Assembly (NCBI GenBank): GCA_030762895.1
Contig: CM061064.1
Location: 132,005,402 to 132,069,401, forward strand
Direction of reading: 5' to 3'
DNA length: 64,000 nt
Origin: Sophora flavescens
Lineage: Eukaryota; Streptophyta; Magnoliopsida; Fabales; Fabaceae
Shown: positions 34,360 through 44,939 of the stretch, piece after piece
Position numbering within the stretch: the first letter of the stretch is position 1
Layout of the letters: each line of letters opens with the position of its first letter
The notes under the pieces: generated by a model
Database searches by the model: none
Seen by the model: only the letters and a program-made list of their open reading frames with translations
What the model was told of the DNA's origin: nothing
Position numbers and translations under genes: made by a program

Positions 34360-34371
34360 GTGAGGTAGTAA
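34360..34371 (+). other. Degraded polypurine tract
   Basis: AGTGAGGTAGTAA lies directly before the 3' LTR; two T interrupt the purines. It follows GAGGATGAAATTTTTTTT, a block often seen before Tekay-type tracts. Confidence 0.55.
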
Positions 34372-37294
34372 TGTAGCACCCCGATTTCTGTTGTTTTCTG
34401 TATCGATAAACAAACATTTGTTTATTTTTTTCTGAAACTTAGAAAATGATTTTGGGAAAACCAAAGTCATATTCATATCATACTTATTTTTATAAGTATA
34501 CGGTGAAATTTTGGGTTGAAAATTCAGACGGAACCCGGTCTGCGTTTTCACTGAGAGTAAGATTTTACTGATCAGAAAACCTAATTTTGACCCGTGAGTG
34601 AAATGGATAGCGTTTATATATCATTTCCAATGATATATGTTATTTTTAAAATTTTCAAAATAAATATGTTATTATACTCGATTCGGGTGTAAAACCTAAA
34701 TCGGGAGAATAACGGAGTCGGAAACGGAACTACGGAGACTGAACCCAGGACAGGCCACCGAGGAGACATGTCACATAGTTGTGGTGCGTAGGGTGAGTCA
34801 CCACTTATGACTCACCTTTGTCATGATTAATTTGCAAAATATCTTAGATATTTGTTACGTAAAAAGACTAAAATGCCCCCAAGTGTATTTAGAAACCCTA
34901 AACCAGCCTTATGACTCACTAATACTTGCCCCCTCAACAACAAAGAAAACCATAGGTTCTCAAGTGATTCTTTGCAAGTTTGGATCAATTTCTTCATCTT
35001 TTCTCAATCTTCAATAGGTAACCATTCTTCTTTCATGATCATTCTTGTCTTAGATCCATTTATTTTGCCATGATCATCAAGTTTAATTTCTTAGATCTAG
35101 AACTTTGGAAGTTCCTAGAAAATCATAAAAAAAAAATCCTTTTCATATGATTCCAATTGCTATGAACTAGTTATGATACCTAGTATCTTCATTCATGAGC
35201 ATGTGTAAAAATAAAATTTCCTTCCCATTTTCTCTAAGAGGCCGAAACCTCACTTGTGAGGATGGAGGAGGTTTTGTTTCAATTTCAAGCCATGATCATT
35301 AGTTATGTCATCTCTAATGCTTAAGGATCACTAATCTAAGAGCATGTGAATTTTAGAAATTTCTAACCATTTTTAGTAGTCATGGCCGAATCCTAACCAT
35401 GAAATGGGTTAGATGATTGTTCTTCATTTTCAAGTTATGGCAATTTTCTCTAACTCTACACTACTTTAAGGTTATAGATCTAAGAGTATGTGGAATTTTG
35501 AAACCTCGAACCTATTTTCTTAGCTTGGACCGAAACCATACCCATAGGAAATAATAGATTTTTTTCAAAGTTTAATTAGTTATGTGTTGTTTTGTGAAGG
35601 ATTGTGTTCATAGTTGTTGTTCGGAGTTCGAGGAGGAAACCGAACTTGAAAACCGAGACTTCGTTGAATCGGAACTTGAATCTTTAAAGGTAAAGGGAGT
35701 TTTCCTGAGGAGCTTCGATAACTATGTGTATAAATTGTTTGGTGTGTCTGTAATCAATGGTTGTAGTTTGTGGTGTTTGTTTTAAAATTATTTCATAATA
35801 TTTTATGATGCATGATTTATCTGTGAAAGCATGCTATAAATTGCGATGTGTGAATTTATTGTTGGTTGTGAAAGCATGTGATAAATTGTGTTGTATGAAA
35901 TTTTTTGTTGATTTTTATGATTGGCTGGAAGCTTGACACCGGTCAGTACTTATTGAAAATTAAGCATAAAACGTTAAGAAAATTTAAGGGAAATATTATG
36001 TTTTTGAAAATGGTGGATTTAATTTTTAAGTTAAAAATAATAATATTTTAATGAGTTTCAATAAAAGAATACGTTAATGAGCAACCGCGGGTACGTAACC
36101 GTGAAAAAATTTCACTTTCGCACTTGTTTCGAAAACGTCGGGAAAAATGGAAATAAAATATTAATTTTAAGAAAATGTATTTTAAATTTTTTTTAAGATT
36201 GATAATAAATAATTTTTCAAGAAATAAGGGTTTTTCTTACCTAACGACAATATGAGGAAAAATGATCTTTTTACATGAGAAAAATAAATATATGGGTTAG
36301 AAATGATTTTAAAAAGAATTAACAGATTTTCAGAAATAAAAATAAATGATTTAAGGGAAAAATGATTTTCGTTACGTTTTAAAACGAATTTCATCGGAAA
36401 AGGATTTTGTTGAAAAAGAATTTAAGAACAGCGAAAATTTCCGACAAACTTGGATAAGTTTTCGGAGTTTTTGTTTTTGGTATTTGCGGTTCGTTGAACG
36501 AAAATTCTTTGGGGAAAAATCAAGGAAAGGATAAGGACCTAGATTGGCGAGATGTTGGGCTAGTGTTCCTAAAAGGAAATTGCACTTGGAAGGAAAAGGA
36601 ATTGGAATACCTAAGGAAGGGTAGTCGGGAGCTTTAAGCCTCGACAGAGGAAAAACAAATGGCAAAGAACAATTATGATAACAAAGGATTTTACATGTAT
36701 AGTCTAGCAAACATGCCATCTTTGGGTAGACATGCCTTGGGTATCGAGCTACAATTTCACAAAGGGTGAATTGGGTAAATTGGTTGGTTATGGACCAAAG
36801 ATAAATTCTAGGGTCTTTGGGTCTTAGCGACATTCGGGCTTCGAAAATCCAACGAATACTTGGGGCCTTGCAACCCCGGGTCGTGGAATTCGATTAGCTG
36901 GTACGAATGCACTCAATAGGGAACTATTCCAATATTATTTTAGGTGCTCCATCATGATATTCCCTGAACAATTGGAGCCGGACCTAAATTTAGAGGCCGA
37001 TCTCATGAGACAATTGTGTTAAGGGTATCGCAGCCTAATCATTTCTCAAAGAAGGGAAGTTAGGAATCTTCGGAGAATAAAGGTCAAGACTCATAGGAAT
37101 GGATATTGAAGTGTCATGCATTTTTGAAAAAATTATGAGTGGATGATCGGGTATGAATCCCATTGGTAGGAAATATTTATAATATGTATACATGATGTTT
37201 GTTTGAGTGTCATGCATGTAGGTATCATGATGAAAACTCAATGATGGTATCTCACCCTTGCTTTATTTATTTTCATGTTGGGTTTCTACTATAC

Positions 37295-37298
<4 letters not shown>

Positions 37299-37386
<88 letters not shown>
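37299..37386. repeat. (AT)n microsatellite in the 3' LTR
   Basis: About 88 bp of AT repeat directly before the LTR open frame. Confidence 0.95.
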
Positions 37387-37388
<2 letters not shown>

Positions 37389-37395
37389 AGTACAG

Positions 37396-37539
37396 ATGAG
37401 TCAAATGAGTCTGATATCGTACACGGGAATACGTTCCCTACACTTTGACGAGGCTGATGACGGAAGCGTGCGGAGGACTAACCTAGATACTTCTGCAAGC
37501 GGGGAGTTCTCGGGAGGATTTCCCAATTGGTATTCTTAA
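37396..37539 (+). CDS. Short form of the LTR-embedded open frame (3' LTR)
   Basis: Same length as 29341-29484 and differs by a few residues (SVRRTN for SVWRTN, FPNWYS for FPNGYS, DDGS for DDRS). Function unknown. Confidence 0.4.
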   Translation: MSQMSLISYTGIRSLHFDEADDGSVRRTNLDTSASGEFSGGFPNWYS

Positions 37540-37879
37540 GTATGACCAGATGTAGGATTCTAATTTGGGTTCACTTTTGGAAAGTAGTACCGCTACTATA
37601 TAGGTTTAGTTTATGTGTGTTTTCTTTATGCTATGGCTTAAATAAATGATTATAATGTAAAGGGGCATATGCAAAACCTTATTGATGAATATATATGTAT
37701 TCGGTTGTTTGTTAATTATAACGGTTTGGGTTGTATCGTTTGATGAAAAGAAAAAGAAAAATTTATCACTAATTTTCAAGGAAGTTAAGAAATAGAGAAA
37801 ATTATATTTTTCCGAAAACAACCAGCGTAATTATTTTCAGTCTTTTAGTTTGAACATGTAGCGCCAAGGAGGTGTTACA

Positions 37880-38321
37880 GATGGAGCGTGGGAAGGTTTG
37901 AGAGAAAGGGACAATAACCTTCTAGAGGGAGTGTGGGAGTTCTAAGTTATAATTCTAAAGCAAGCACTAATTGTTTTAAAAAAATTATCAACTTGATAGT
38001 TCCAACGATGTGATAGTTCCAATTTGAAAATTATGATTTGATATTTTTTAACTTATTGTCAGGAAAAAATAATTAAAATATATTTTATAACTATTTAACT
38101 TTTTATTTTTAATAACAAGAATGAACAATATTTTAAGTTAAAATAAAAATGATTCAATAAAAAATATAGATTGCTTAAGGGTTGCTTATTGTGTGTATCG
38201 TTGGAGTGAAAAGTGGACAAGTTGGTTAAATGTGATGTGACAAAAGAGACCCATTTGAAGGAGATATAAGAACCCAATGTAGGCTCCTTAAATAATATGC
38301 ACTGCCTAAATAATTTTTTTA

Positions 38322-38383
<62 letters not shown>

Positions 38384-38536
38384 ACCAAAAAAAAAAAAAC
38401 TCAACCATATCCCTCCTGAGTTAATTATAAACAAAAAAAAAGCACTTATATTTTGTAACAGATAATTCCTATCACAAATTTCAAGAATTTTTAAATGTTT
38501 AAATTTTTTATTAAAATATTTAAAAGCAACATATAT
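37880..38536. other. AT-rich stretch with (AT)n, no gene
   Basis: Holds an (AT)n run at about 38326-38379 and probably the body of the small Helitron whose end is at 38566. No coding frame supported. Confidence 0.5.
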
Positions 38537-38566
38537 CCCGTGCATGACACGGGTCAAGAACACTAA
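38537..38566 (+). mobile_element. Helitron-like 3' terminus
   Basis: CCCGTG and CACGGG form a 6-bp stem with a 5-base loop; nine bases later comes CTAA followed by T. That is the layout of a Helitron 3' end (hairpin, then CTRR, inserted before T). The 5' end was not found. Confidence 0.6.
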
Positions 38567-39110
38567 TTATTTATTTTACCGACTAAATAAATATAAATAG
38601 TATTTAGATAATTTTTTCTAAAAAAATTGCTTGTAATTTGAGTAACATGTGATATTTGTATTTTTTTTTTTTAATTTGAAAGGGACATGATTACAATTGA
38701 CATTGCCACATTGGACCTAATATAAAAATTATAAATAAAATCTTTATTTTGTTATAGCTGCTATTTATTATAGAGCAATCCTATCAACACACTATTTTAA
38801 GTAGGCCAAACGTTTTTTATTTTTCACTTTGCTCTTATGTGTATTATTTTTTGCATTTTGATTTCATACGTTATGTTTTATCATCACGTTATTCCTAAAA
38901 TTGATACCATCAAAAAGTAATTGACAGAAATGACTGATATAAAATATGAAACATAAAATATAGGACCAAAATGAAAAAAAATATATATGTTCCTTTTCAT
39001 TGCTCTTCATTTTGGTATATACCAAGATTATACGTTATGTTTCGTCTTTTATATTAGTGTGAAAACTAACGTCATCACGTTCAAAAGAGTGGATCATATG
39101 AGTACAAGAG
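38567..39110. repeat. Dispersed repeat, copy A (partner at about 51000-51760)
   Basis: Blocks such as GAAAGGGACATGATTACAAT, AGAGCAATCCTATCAACACA and TTATGTTTCGTCTTTTAT occur in the same order at 51000-51760. Class unknown; no protein. Confidence 0.75.
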
Positions 39111-39480
39111 ATACCTGCTCATATACATCAGGTGCCAAGGAAACAAATTAAAACACTAGCCCAGCCACAAGGACAAGACCACCAAATTTAAGCAATTACA
39201 AGGGACACAAAACTAGTCCCAGCAAAATAAACCAGCACCCGTGTAAACCCCCTAGAACATAACAGCCAGAATAGCCCCACTAACCCCTGTACCTTGGCTC
39301 CCTAAGAGGCCGAAAGTCAGAGCAAATACATTTGGAAAACCATAAACCTGTAACCACACCGATGACAGCAAAAAACTGAACTATCACAACACCTCAAAAA
39401 CCAGCAAAAACATTAACCATAGACATTACATTCCAATGGACAAAGGCAACTAAAGGCCCCAACTGGTTCTTTAAAAAAAA
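39111..39480 (-). other. Possible LINE 3' fragment
   Basis: On the minus strand the text resembles plant L1 3' regions in style (TGTGTCCCTTGTAATTGC, GGGTTTACACGGG) but shows no coding motif I can verify. It has no counterpart in repeat copy B, so it is probably an insertion. Confidence 0.25.
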
Positions 39481-39531
39481 TCACAGAGATATATTTAGTC
39501 AAAAAAAATGAAAAATATCAATTTTGTCCTA

Positions 39532-40230
39532 AAAAATCTCAAGAGAAATACTAGCAATACACTCTTTTTCTAACACACTCCCTCCTATTGGATGAAATTC
39601 ATGTGGGTCCTAAATAATTCAAGTGGGTCCCGCATGAATCAGTGGGACCCATTTTCAAAATAGTGGGACCCACATGAATCAACTTTGTCCTAAAAATCTC
39701 AAGAGAAATGCTAGCAATAGACTATCTTTCCAACACACTCCCACCTATTGATTGATATTCATCTGGGTCCTAAATAATTCAAATGGGTCTCGCATGAATT
39801 AGTGGGACCCGTTTTCAAAATAGTGGGACCTACATGAATCAATTTTGTCCTAAAAATCTCAAGAGAAATGCTAGCAATACACTCTCTTTCCAACACACTC
39901 CCTCTTACTGATTGATACTCAACTGGGTCCTAAATAATTCAAGTGGATCCCGCATGAATTATTGGGACCCATTTTCAAAATAGTGGGACCCACATGAATC
40001 AATTTTCTCCTCAAAAATCTCAAGAGAAATGCTAGCAATACACTATCTTTCCAACATACTCCCTCCTATTGGTTGATATTCATCCGGGTCCTAAATAATT
40101 CAAGTGGGTCTTACATGAATTAGTGAGACACATTTTCAAAATAGTAGGACCCACATGAATTTCATCCAGTATGAGAGCGGGCGTTGCGAAGATAGTGTAA
40201 AAGAGTGTGTTGTTGCTAGCACTCATATCG
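39532..40230. repeat. 4 x 160-bp tandem array inside a MITE-like element
   Basis: AAGAGAAAT(A/G)CTAGCAATA starts at 39541, 39701, 39861 and 40022 (steps 160, 160, 161). Each unit has CACACTCCC, GGGTCC...GTGGGTC and AGTGGGACC blocks. The right end (about 40190-40226) carries the inverted counterpart of the unit start (GTGTTGTTGCTAGCACTC), which suggests a terminal-inverted-repeat element whose inside was amplified. Confidence 0.8.
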
Positions 40231-40855
40231 ATAAAATTAGTCCTCTTAGGAGAATTTTTAAGATAATCTCTAGGGACATTTTAGTCCCTATCATAGAATA
40301 TTTTGACTTGTATTTAAAATTGTTGAGGATTAAATTATAATTTTTCATTTTTCAAGAATCAAATATATTTTCGTATTTTTTAAGGATCAGTTTGATCCTT
40401 TATTATAATATAAAAATAATTATAATTAGTATTTTAATTATGCTAAAAACTATAATTAGTATTTTAATTACATTAAAAACTATAATTACATTAATTAATT
40501 AATTAAAATACTTATTTAATTGAATTTTATATTTTTATTAATTTAGTTTATTTAATTTAAATATATCGACTAGTTTTTTATTTATTTATTTATGTATTGA
40601 ATTATTAATTAAGAACACCCCAAAACTTTGGATAACAAGGGTAATCATGGAAACGAAAAAAAAAAGCTCGTTGATCTTTCTTCGCACAATTGGGAAGACT
40701 AGAAAATTCCTGGGACCCATGTATTATTTTTTTCTCTCTTCGCTGTTTCATCGCATTCCAAATAGTGAGGATGTCTTATTTCTTTGCTCTCTCTCACGTG
40801 GTTCTCTCTCGTGTCTTTCTCACCAATCAAATAGATCATAAAGAAAGCAAAGGGT
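40231..40855. other. AT-rich spacer, no gene
   Basis: Open frames at 40647-40872 have no recognisable domain and lie in a sequence without splice or promoter context. Confidence 0.4.
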
Positions 40856-41255
40856 CGAAGGGGACGATTTAGAGAACTTTTAAAAAAAAAGTGAGAGGAG
40901 AATATCCATTGTCAATGGATTTCAAATATCATCGCACGGGTTTCAAATTAGAGAAATTGGTGAATAAATAGTTGATTTAATAGTAATAATAATTAATTAG
41001 TATATACAAAAATATATTTAAAAATAAAATACTTTAAAAAATTAAAACCAATTTTTAGTTTTTCATCGTGTAAAATTAAGATATAGTAAATGAGATTAAA
41101 AATAATGAGAATAAAATTAAATGATTTAATTATTAAATGAAAATATATAAATGATATAATAAATGAGAATAGATTAAATAAGAATAAAATTAAATGATAT
41201 AATATTAAATGAAAATACATAAATGATATAATAAATGATTAATATACTAAACAAA
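40856..41255. repeat. Dispersed repeat (partner at about 49070-49345 and 50600-50660)
   Basis: Shares TTCAAATTAGAGAAATTGG, GTGAATAAATAG and TTTTTCATCGTG blocks with 49170-49310. In the partner a LINE interrupts the run after ATGATATAATATT. Confidence 0.7.
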
Positions 41256-42097
41256 TTTGAAAAAAAATATTATGCTAAATCTAGGAAAATTCCTCGGAAA
41301 ACCTTCTCTCCTCCATCTCTTCAGTTCCTCTTGCAAGCATCAGTAATATCATCCTTTAAAACAAAAAGAAAGAGCACATGCTCTACTATCACAACATCCT
41401 CTGTAATACCCCCGCTAGTTGCACCTGCCCACCTGCACCGTATCGCAAAACTGCACCTCCTTTCTTCCTTGGTTTTGATCCTCCATTCTTGGTCCTCTCT
41501 CCATTCTACGAGCTTTTGTCATCTTCTCCGACAGTCCAACCACAACTACGTAGTTTTGTCAACACTCAAGGGCAAGCATCAACAAATCGATTTAGAGACA
41601 AAAGAAAAACTTAGAAGATGAAAGAACCAAAGCTGTAAAGGACAAACCCAAATCTAAAAAGAAGTTGAAGGACAATTTCAATGACGACATTATATCGAAG
41701 GAGAGGATCGATCAAGTTGGTGGCATCCACCATCTCTTATGTTTTCTTCTCACCCTCGAAATGCTTCTCCAGCATCAACGACATCATCATGGTGCTCATC
41801 ATACTGGTTTATTTTATTAGGGTTGATAAATAGATTAGATTTAATGAACTTTTTTCCCCAGTAAATAGGGGTTGTTTTGGTTTTAATGCCTTCAATTTTT
41901 TTTCTTATGATGTGATCCTTGTATATTTTAAAAAACTTTGAAATTAGTCTTTGATGCTAGTTGATCATAGTTGAATGAAGATGTGATTATTTATTTAATT
42001 ATTTAATATATGTAATATCTTTTTCTTTACTTTTTTATCAAGATTGTCTTTTGCGCATCTTAATTTTATTTAAACTTTTTATTATTAATTTGATGAC
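41256..42097. other. No gene recognised
   Basis: A plus-strand frame at 41235-41621 (Ser/His/Leu-rich, 128 codons) has no domain, no conserved partner in the window and no intron signals. 41630-41770 has coding-like composition but no readable family. I leave it unannotated. Confidence 0.4.
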
Positions 42098-42290
42098 TGT
42101 TACGATCGTCCCGTCTGAACACCACGAAAAATAATAAGAGGTGAGAAGTCGCCACCAAAATTTATTTAAATAGGAAAACTTTTGAAAAACCTTTAATATG
42201 AAAAATCGGTCTTTTTAAAAAAATGAGATTGAGTTCAGGAGTCGGTTGAAAGCTTTTAACACCCTACTTCGCTCATTCAACAAATGGGGT
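42098..42290 (+). repeat. Possible Ogre/Tat-type LTR fragment
   Basis: Contains GAAGTCGCCACCAAAATTTA, then GAGATTGAGTTCAGGAGTCG and TTAACACCCTACTTCGC, in the order I know from Ogre-type LTRs. Too short to place further. Confidence 0.4.
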
Positions 42291-42710
42291 ATTAAATTAA
42301 TTGCACAACTAAATTATTTATTTTTCACCCCAATTTTTTTTTATTTTTGTAATATTTTGTATTTCTTTATTAGTTTTGCACTATAAAATTTACTAATGAT
42401 AGATCATAAATGAGATTGAAAAAGCATATAAAGGAAGGAAGGGATATTTTTTTCACATGACACTTTTCACATGCCGATCCCAAAACAACATTAATTCAAA
42501 AGCATATATTTTTTTTTGGAACAGAAATAAACACAGTTATATTTTATTTTTTTTTGTATAGAAGCATGCAATTTTAGTTCCATATTAATATGCAGCATAC
42601 ATATCCCTCCTAGAGCAAAGCAAAAATAGTTTCCAACATATTCAAGACAAACATTACAGAGCCGCAAAATAGCCAAGGAAGGGATGTGTAGGAGGATGCA
42701 TGCAAAGGGC
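42291..42710. other. Downstream flank of the peroxiredoxin gene
   Basis: AT-rich. 42590-42710 is the likely 3' untranslated region on the minus strand. No separate gene seen. Confidence 0.5.
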
Positions 42711-43807
42711 TCAAAGAGCCTTGATGATCTCTTCAGCACTGGAGATAGTGAACTCTCCTCCACTTTCAATGTTTGCAACCTTCACCTTAAGGTCATCCAC
42801 CAAAAGAGCATACCTCTTAGAGCGGATGCCAAGTCCTCCCTCTGTAAGGTCAAGCTCAAGCCCAAGGGCGGAGGTGTATTTGGCAGAACCATCAGCAAGG
42901 AACTTCACATGCTTGTTCTCTGGGAAAGTCTTGGCCCATGAACTTATCACAAAGGGATCATTCACTGCAAAATTCAATTCAATCACAAATTAATTAACCA
43001 TTTACAAATTAAATTCAACAAGACTTTGACCACTATAATCATGATGATTTAAATCTCACCGCTGATACAGATCAGTTCTTCAACACCCTTTGCTTTCAGC
43101 TCTTCAGCTCTCTCAATGAAGCCAGGCACATGCTTCAAGCTGTTCCAAAGAAACAAATTTAGACCTCAAGTTCAAAACCATTACAACAAGTGCAACAACA
43201 AAGATCAACTAGCCTCTGGGGGATTCAGAGTCATGCCAATACCAATGACATATCCATGATCATCCACTTCAATCCAATTAAACACATTACTCCTACGAAA
43301 TTTTTTATTTTTTTCTCTTTGAAAAATAAAATAAAAAAATTCTAGCTTTTGCTAACATCCAGAATTTTACTCAAAAAGGCATTTAAAAAAAAATTAAAAA
43401 AAGCAAGGATACGAACTTGGGGATAAAAAAGGAGAGAACTTTAACTACCCCAGCTGGAAATTCTCTTGGATCAGTATAGTAGTATGTCATAATTCCAAAT
43501 AAAATAGATAAAAATCGAAACTTTAAGGTAAAAACAAGTGAATCTGACATACCCAAGAAGCTGATTCCTATTATTTTTCAATTAGGTTCGTATTTGTAAC
43601 ATGAAAATCATGAAAAGAAAGAAAAAGAAAAACGAGATTGAAGGGAAGGAACCTGCAAACAGGAGTGAAGGCACCGGGAACAGCAAAGATAATAACTTTC
43701 TTGCCGGCGGCGAGGGAATGGATGGAGACAGATTGGATTTTGTTTTGTTCGTCCAAGTAGGACAGAGTGCCGTCGGGAATGACATCACCCACTGCGATCG
43801 GAGCCAT
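42711..43807 (-). CDS. PRXIIB: Type II peroxiredoxin (cytosolic PRXIIB-like), three exons, intact
   Basis: Exon 1 43807-43653, exon 2 43139-43060, exon 3 42964-42711; both introns (513 and 95 bp) are GT-AG and the joined frame is 162 codons plus stop, the family's normal length. It starts MAPIAVGDVIPDGTLSYLDE and has the peroxidatic site PGAFTPVC (Cys51; the family usually has TPTC, so Thr50 is Val while the Pro-x3-Thr-x2-Cys core is kept), HVPGFIERAEEL, the second Cys in ELICISVNDPF (Cys76), SWAKTFPENKHVKFLADGS, and ends SSAEEIIKAL. It has no transit peptide, so a cytosolic enzyme is expected. It reduces hydrogen peroxide and alkyl hydroperoxides using thioredoxin or glutaredoxin. It is the only gene here that looks active. 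Confidence 0.95.
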
Positions 43808-43897
43808 TGATGATTATACTGCTGTTGCTGTCGCTGATGTGACTGTGTTTTCTAACACCTATGTATCTCAGTGTCTGTGCTTGTACCACATACCCTG

Positions 43898-43905
43898 CTT
43901 ATATA
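43898..43905 (-). promoter_or_regulatory. TATA box of the peroxiredoxin gene
   Basis: TATATAAG on the minus strand, about 90 bp upstream of the start codon, which leaves room for a short 5' leader. Confidence 0.6.
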
Positions 43906-44039
43906 TCAAAAGATTTTTGTTTTTTAGGCAAAGGAGTTGGTAATTAGAAGCATCTAGAATAAAATGAGCCATATATTAAAAAAATTAATAAAATATCCAT
44001 TGAAAGAATATTTTGACAAAACGTGTACATTCCCACGTT

Positions 44040-44640
44040 AACGTCCTCATCCAATTCCCCCTCTTTTATCCTCTTATGTTAAGTCGGCAGGCACTTTTTA
44101 AACCTACTTTCCTTCTTGCATTAATTTTTATTAATAAATTTCAAGTTTAAAAAATAGAAAATTATCATATTGTTCTAATTTATACAACTTTTCATGTTAA
44201 ATAATCAAAAATAAAAATATTATATTAAAAGTTGTATATTCAATTCCTTGTAAATTAAAAAGTTACCGTTTCCAATACAATATTTCTATTTTTTTATTCC
44301 TTAAAATATACAAAACTGCATAGGACTAAAAAAATTCAATTATCATTATAAATATTTTTATACTATTCATATAGGAATGACAATGAGTATTAGATTAAAT
44401 GGGTATACACAAAAATATCCATAATAAATAGGATAATCACCTTAATGATATAAGTACGGGTCATGTAATAACCCGCAAAATTTAATAGACACCGATTCGG
44501 GTATTCTAAACCAACCCGCCCTATGCTCACACTCTTTTATTTGTATATATAATATATATAATATTAAATTGTAAATGTAACATAGGTTAAGTTCAATTGC
44601 ATATTTATGTTCTTATCTTTTGACCTTATATTTTCTTATT
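44040..44640. repeat. Direct repeat, copy A (partner 47655-48150)
   Basis: Shares CCTCTTATGTTAAGTCGGCA, TTCCTTCTTGCATTAATTTT and GTTAAGTTCAATTGCATATT-like blocks with the partner. It carries the left end of a hAT-like element (TAGGAATGACAATG at 44372) also found in the partner, so both derive from one ancestor that already had it. Confidence 0.8.
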
Positions 44641-44939
44641 CGAATAAATGCAGAAAACATATAGAGATTCTAAAAAATAGAGTCAAAATAATGACAAAAA
44701 TATTTGAAAAATTTATAAAATAAGAGTAAAAAATTATTTGTAACTTATGTATGTTAAATGAATTTGTTTAAATATCTTTAATTTAGTATTTTATATTTCA
44801 TAAAATAACTGTATAGTGAATAAAATACATGTAAATTTAATTTTAAAATTCAGGTACAAAGACATAGTAAAAACAAGTGCAAAAGTTATTAATGTATTGT
44901 TTTTTTTTGGGTGCTAGTTATTAATGTATTTAAGTACTC

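Larger units (their letters stand above)
18407..37879 (+). mobile_element. Tekay/Del-like chromovirus with nested CACTA element
   Basis: LTRs begin TGTAACACCCCG (18407) and TGTAGCACCCCG (34372) and end GGTGTTACA (29824 and 37879). A tRNA-iMet primer site follows the first LTR and a degraded purine tract precedes the second. Flanks GATGA (18402-18406) and GATGG (37880-37884) fit a 5-bp target duplication with one change. Between the LTRs lie gag, protease remnant, reverse transcriptase, RNase H, integrase and a chromodomain-like tail. The 5' LTR is split by an 8.5-kb CACTA insertion. Several stops make it inactive. Confidence 0.9.
34372..37879 (+). repeat. 3' LTR of chromovirus
   Basis: 3,508 bp from TGTAGCACCCCG to GGTGTTACA. 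It holds the intact middle (35519-36128) that is missing in the 5' LTR. The small frame at 35582-35785 inside it is not supported by any other copy. Confidence 0.9.

Noticed and set aside
35582..35785. 67-codon frame in the 3' LTR
   Set aside because: The same region is deleted in the 5' LTR and no comparable frame is seen in the solo LTR.
39532..40230. Regularly spaced repeats that resemble a CRISPR-like array
   Set aside because: The whole 160-bp unit repeats, not a short repeat with unique spacers, and this is plant nuclear DNA.
41235..41621. 128-codon plus-strand frame
   Set aside because: No domain, no second copy, no splice or promoter context; could be chance.
42684..42993. Plus-strand frames over peroxiredoxin exon 3
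   Set aside because: Antisense of the conserved exon.
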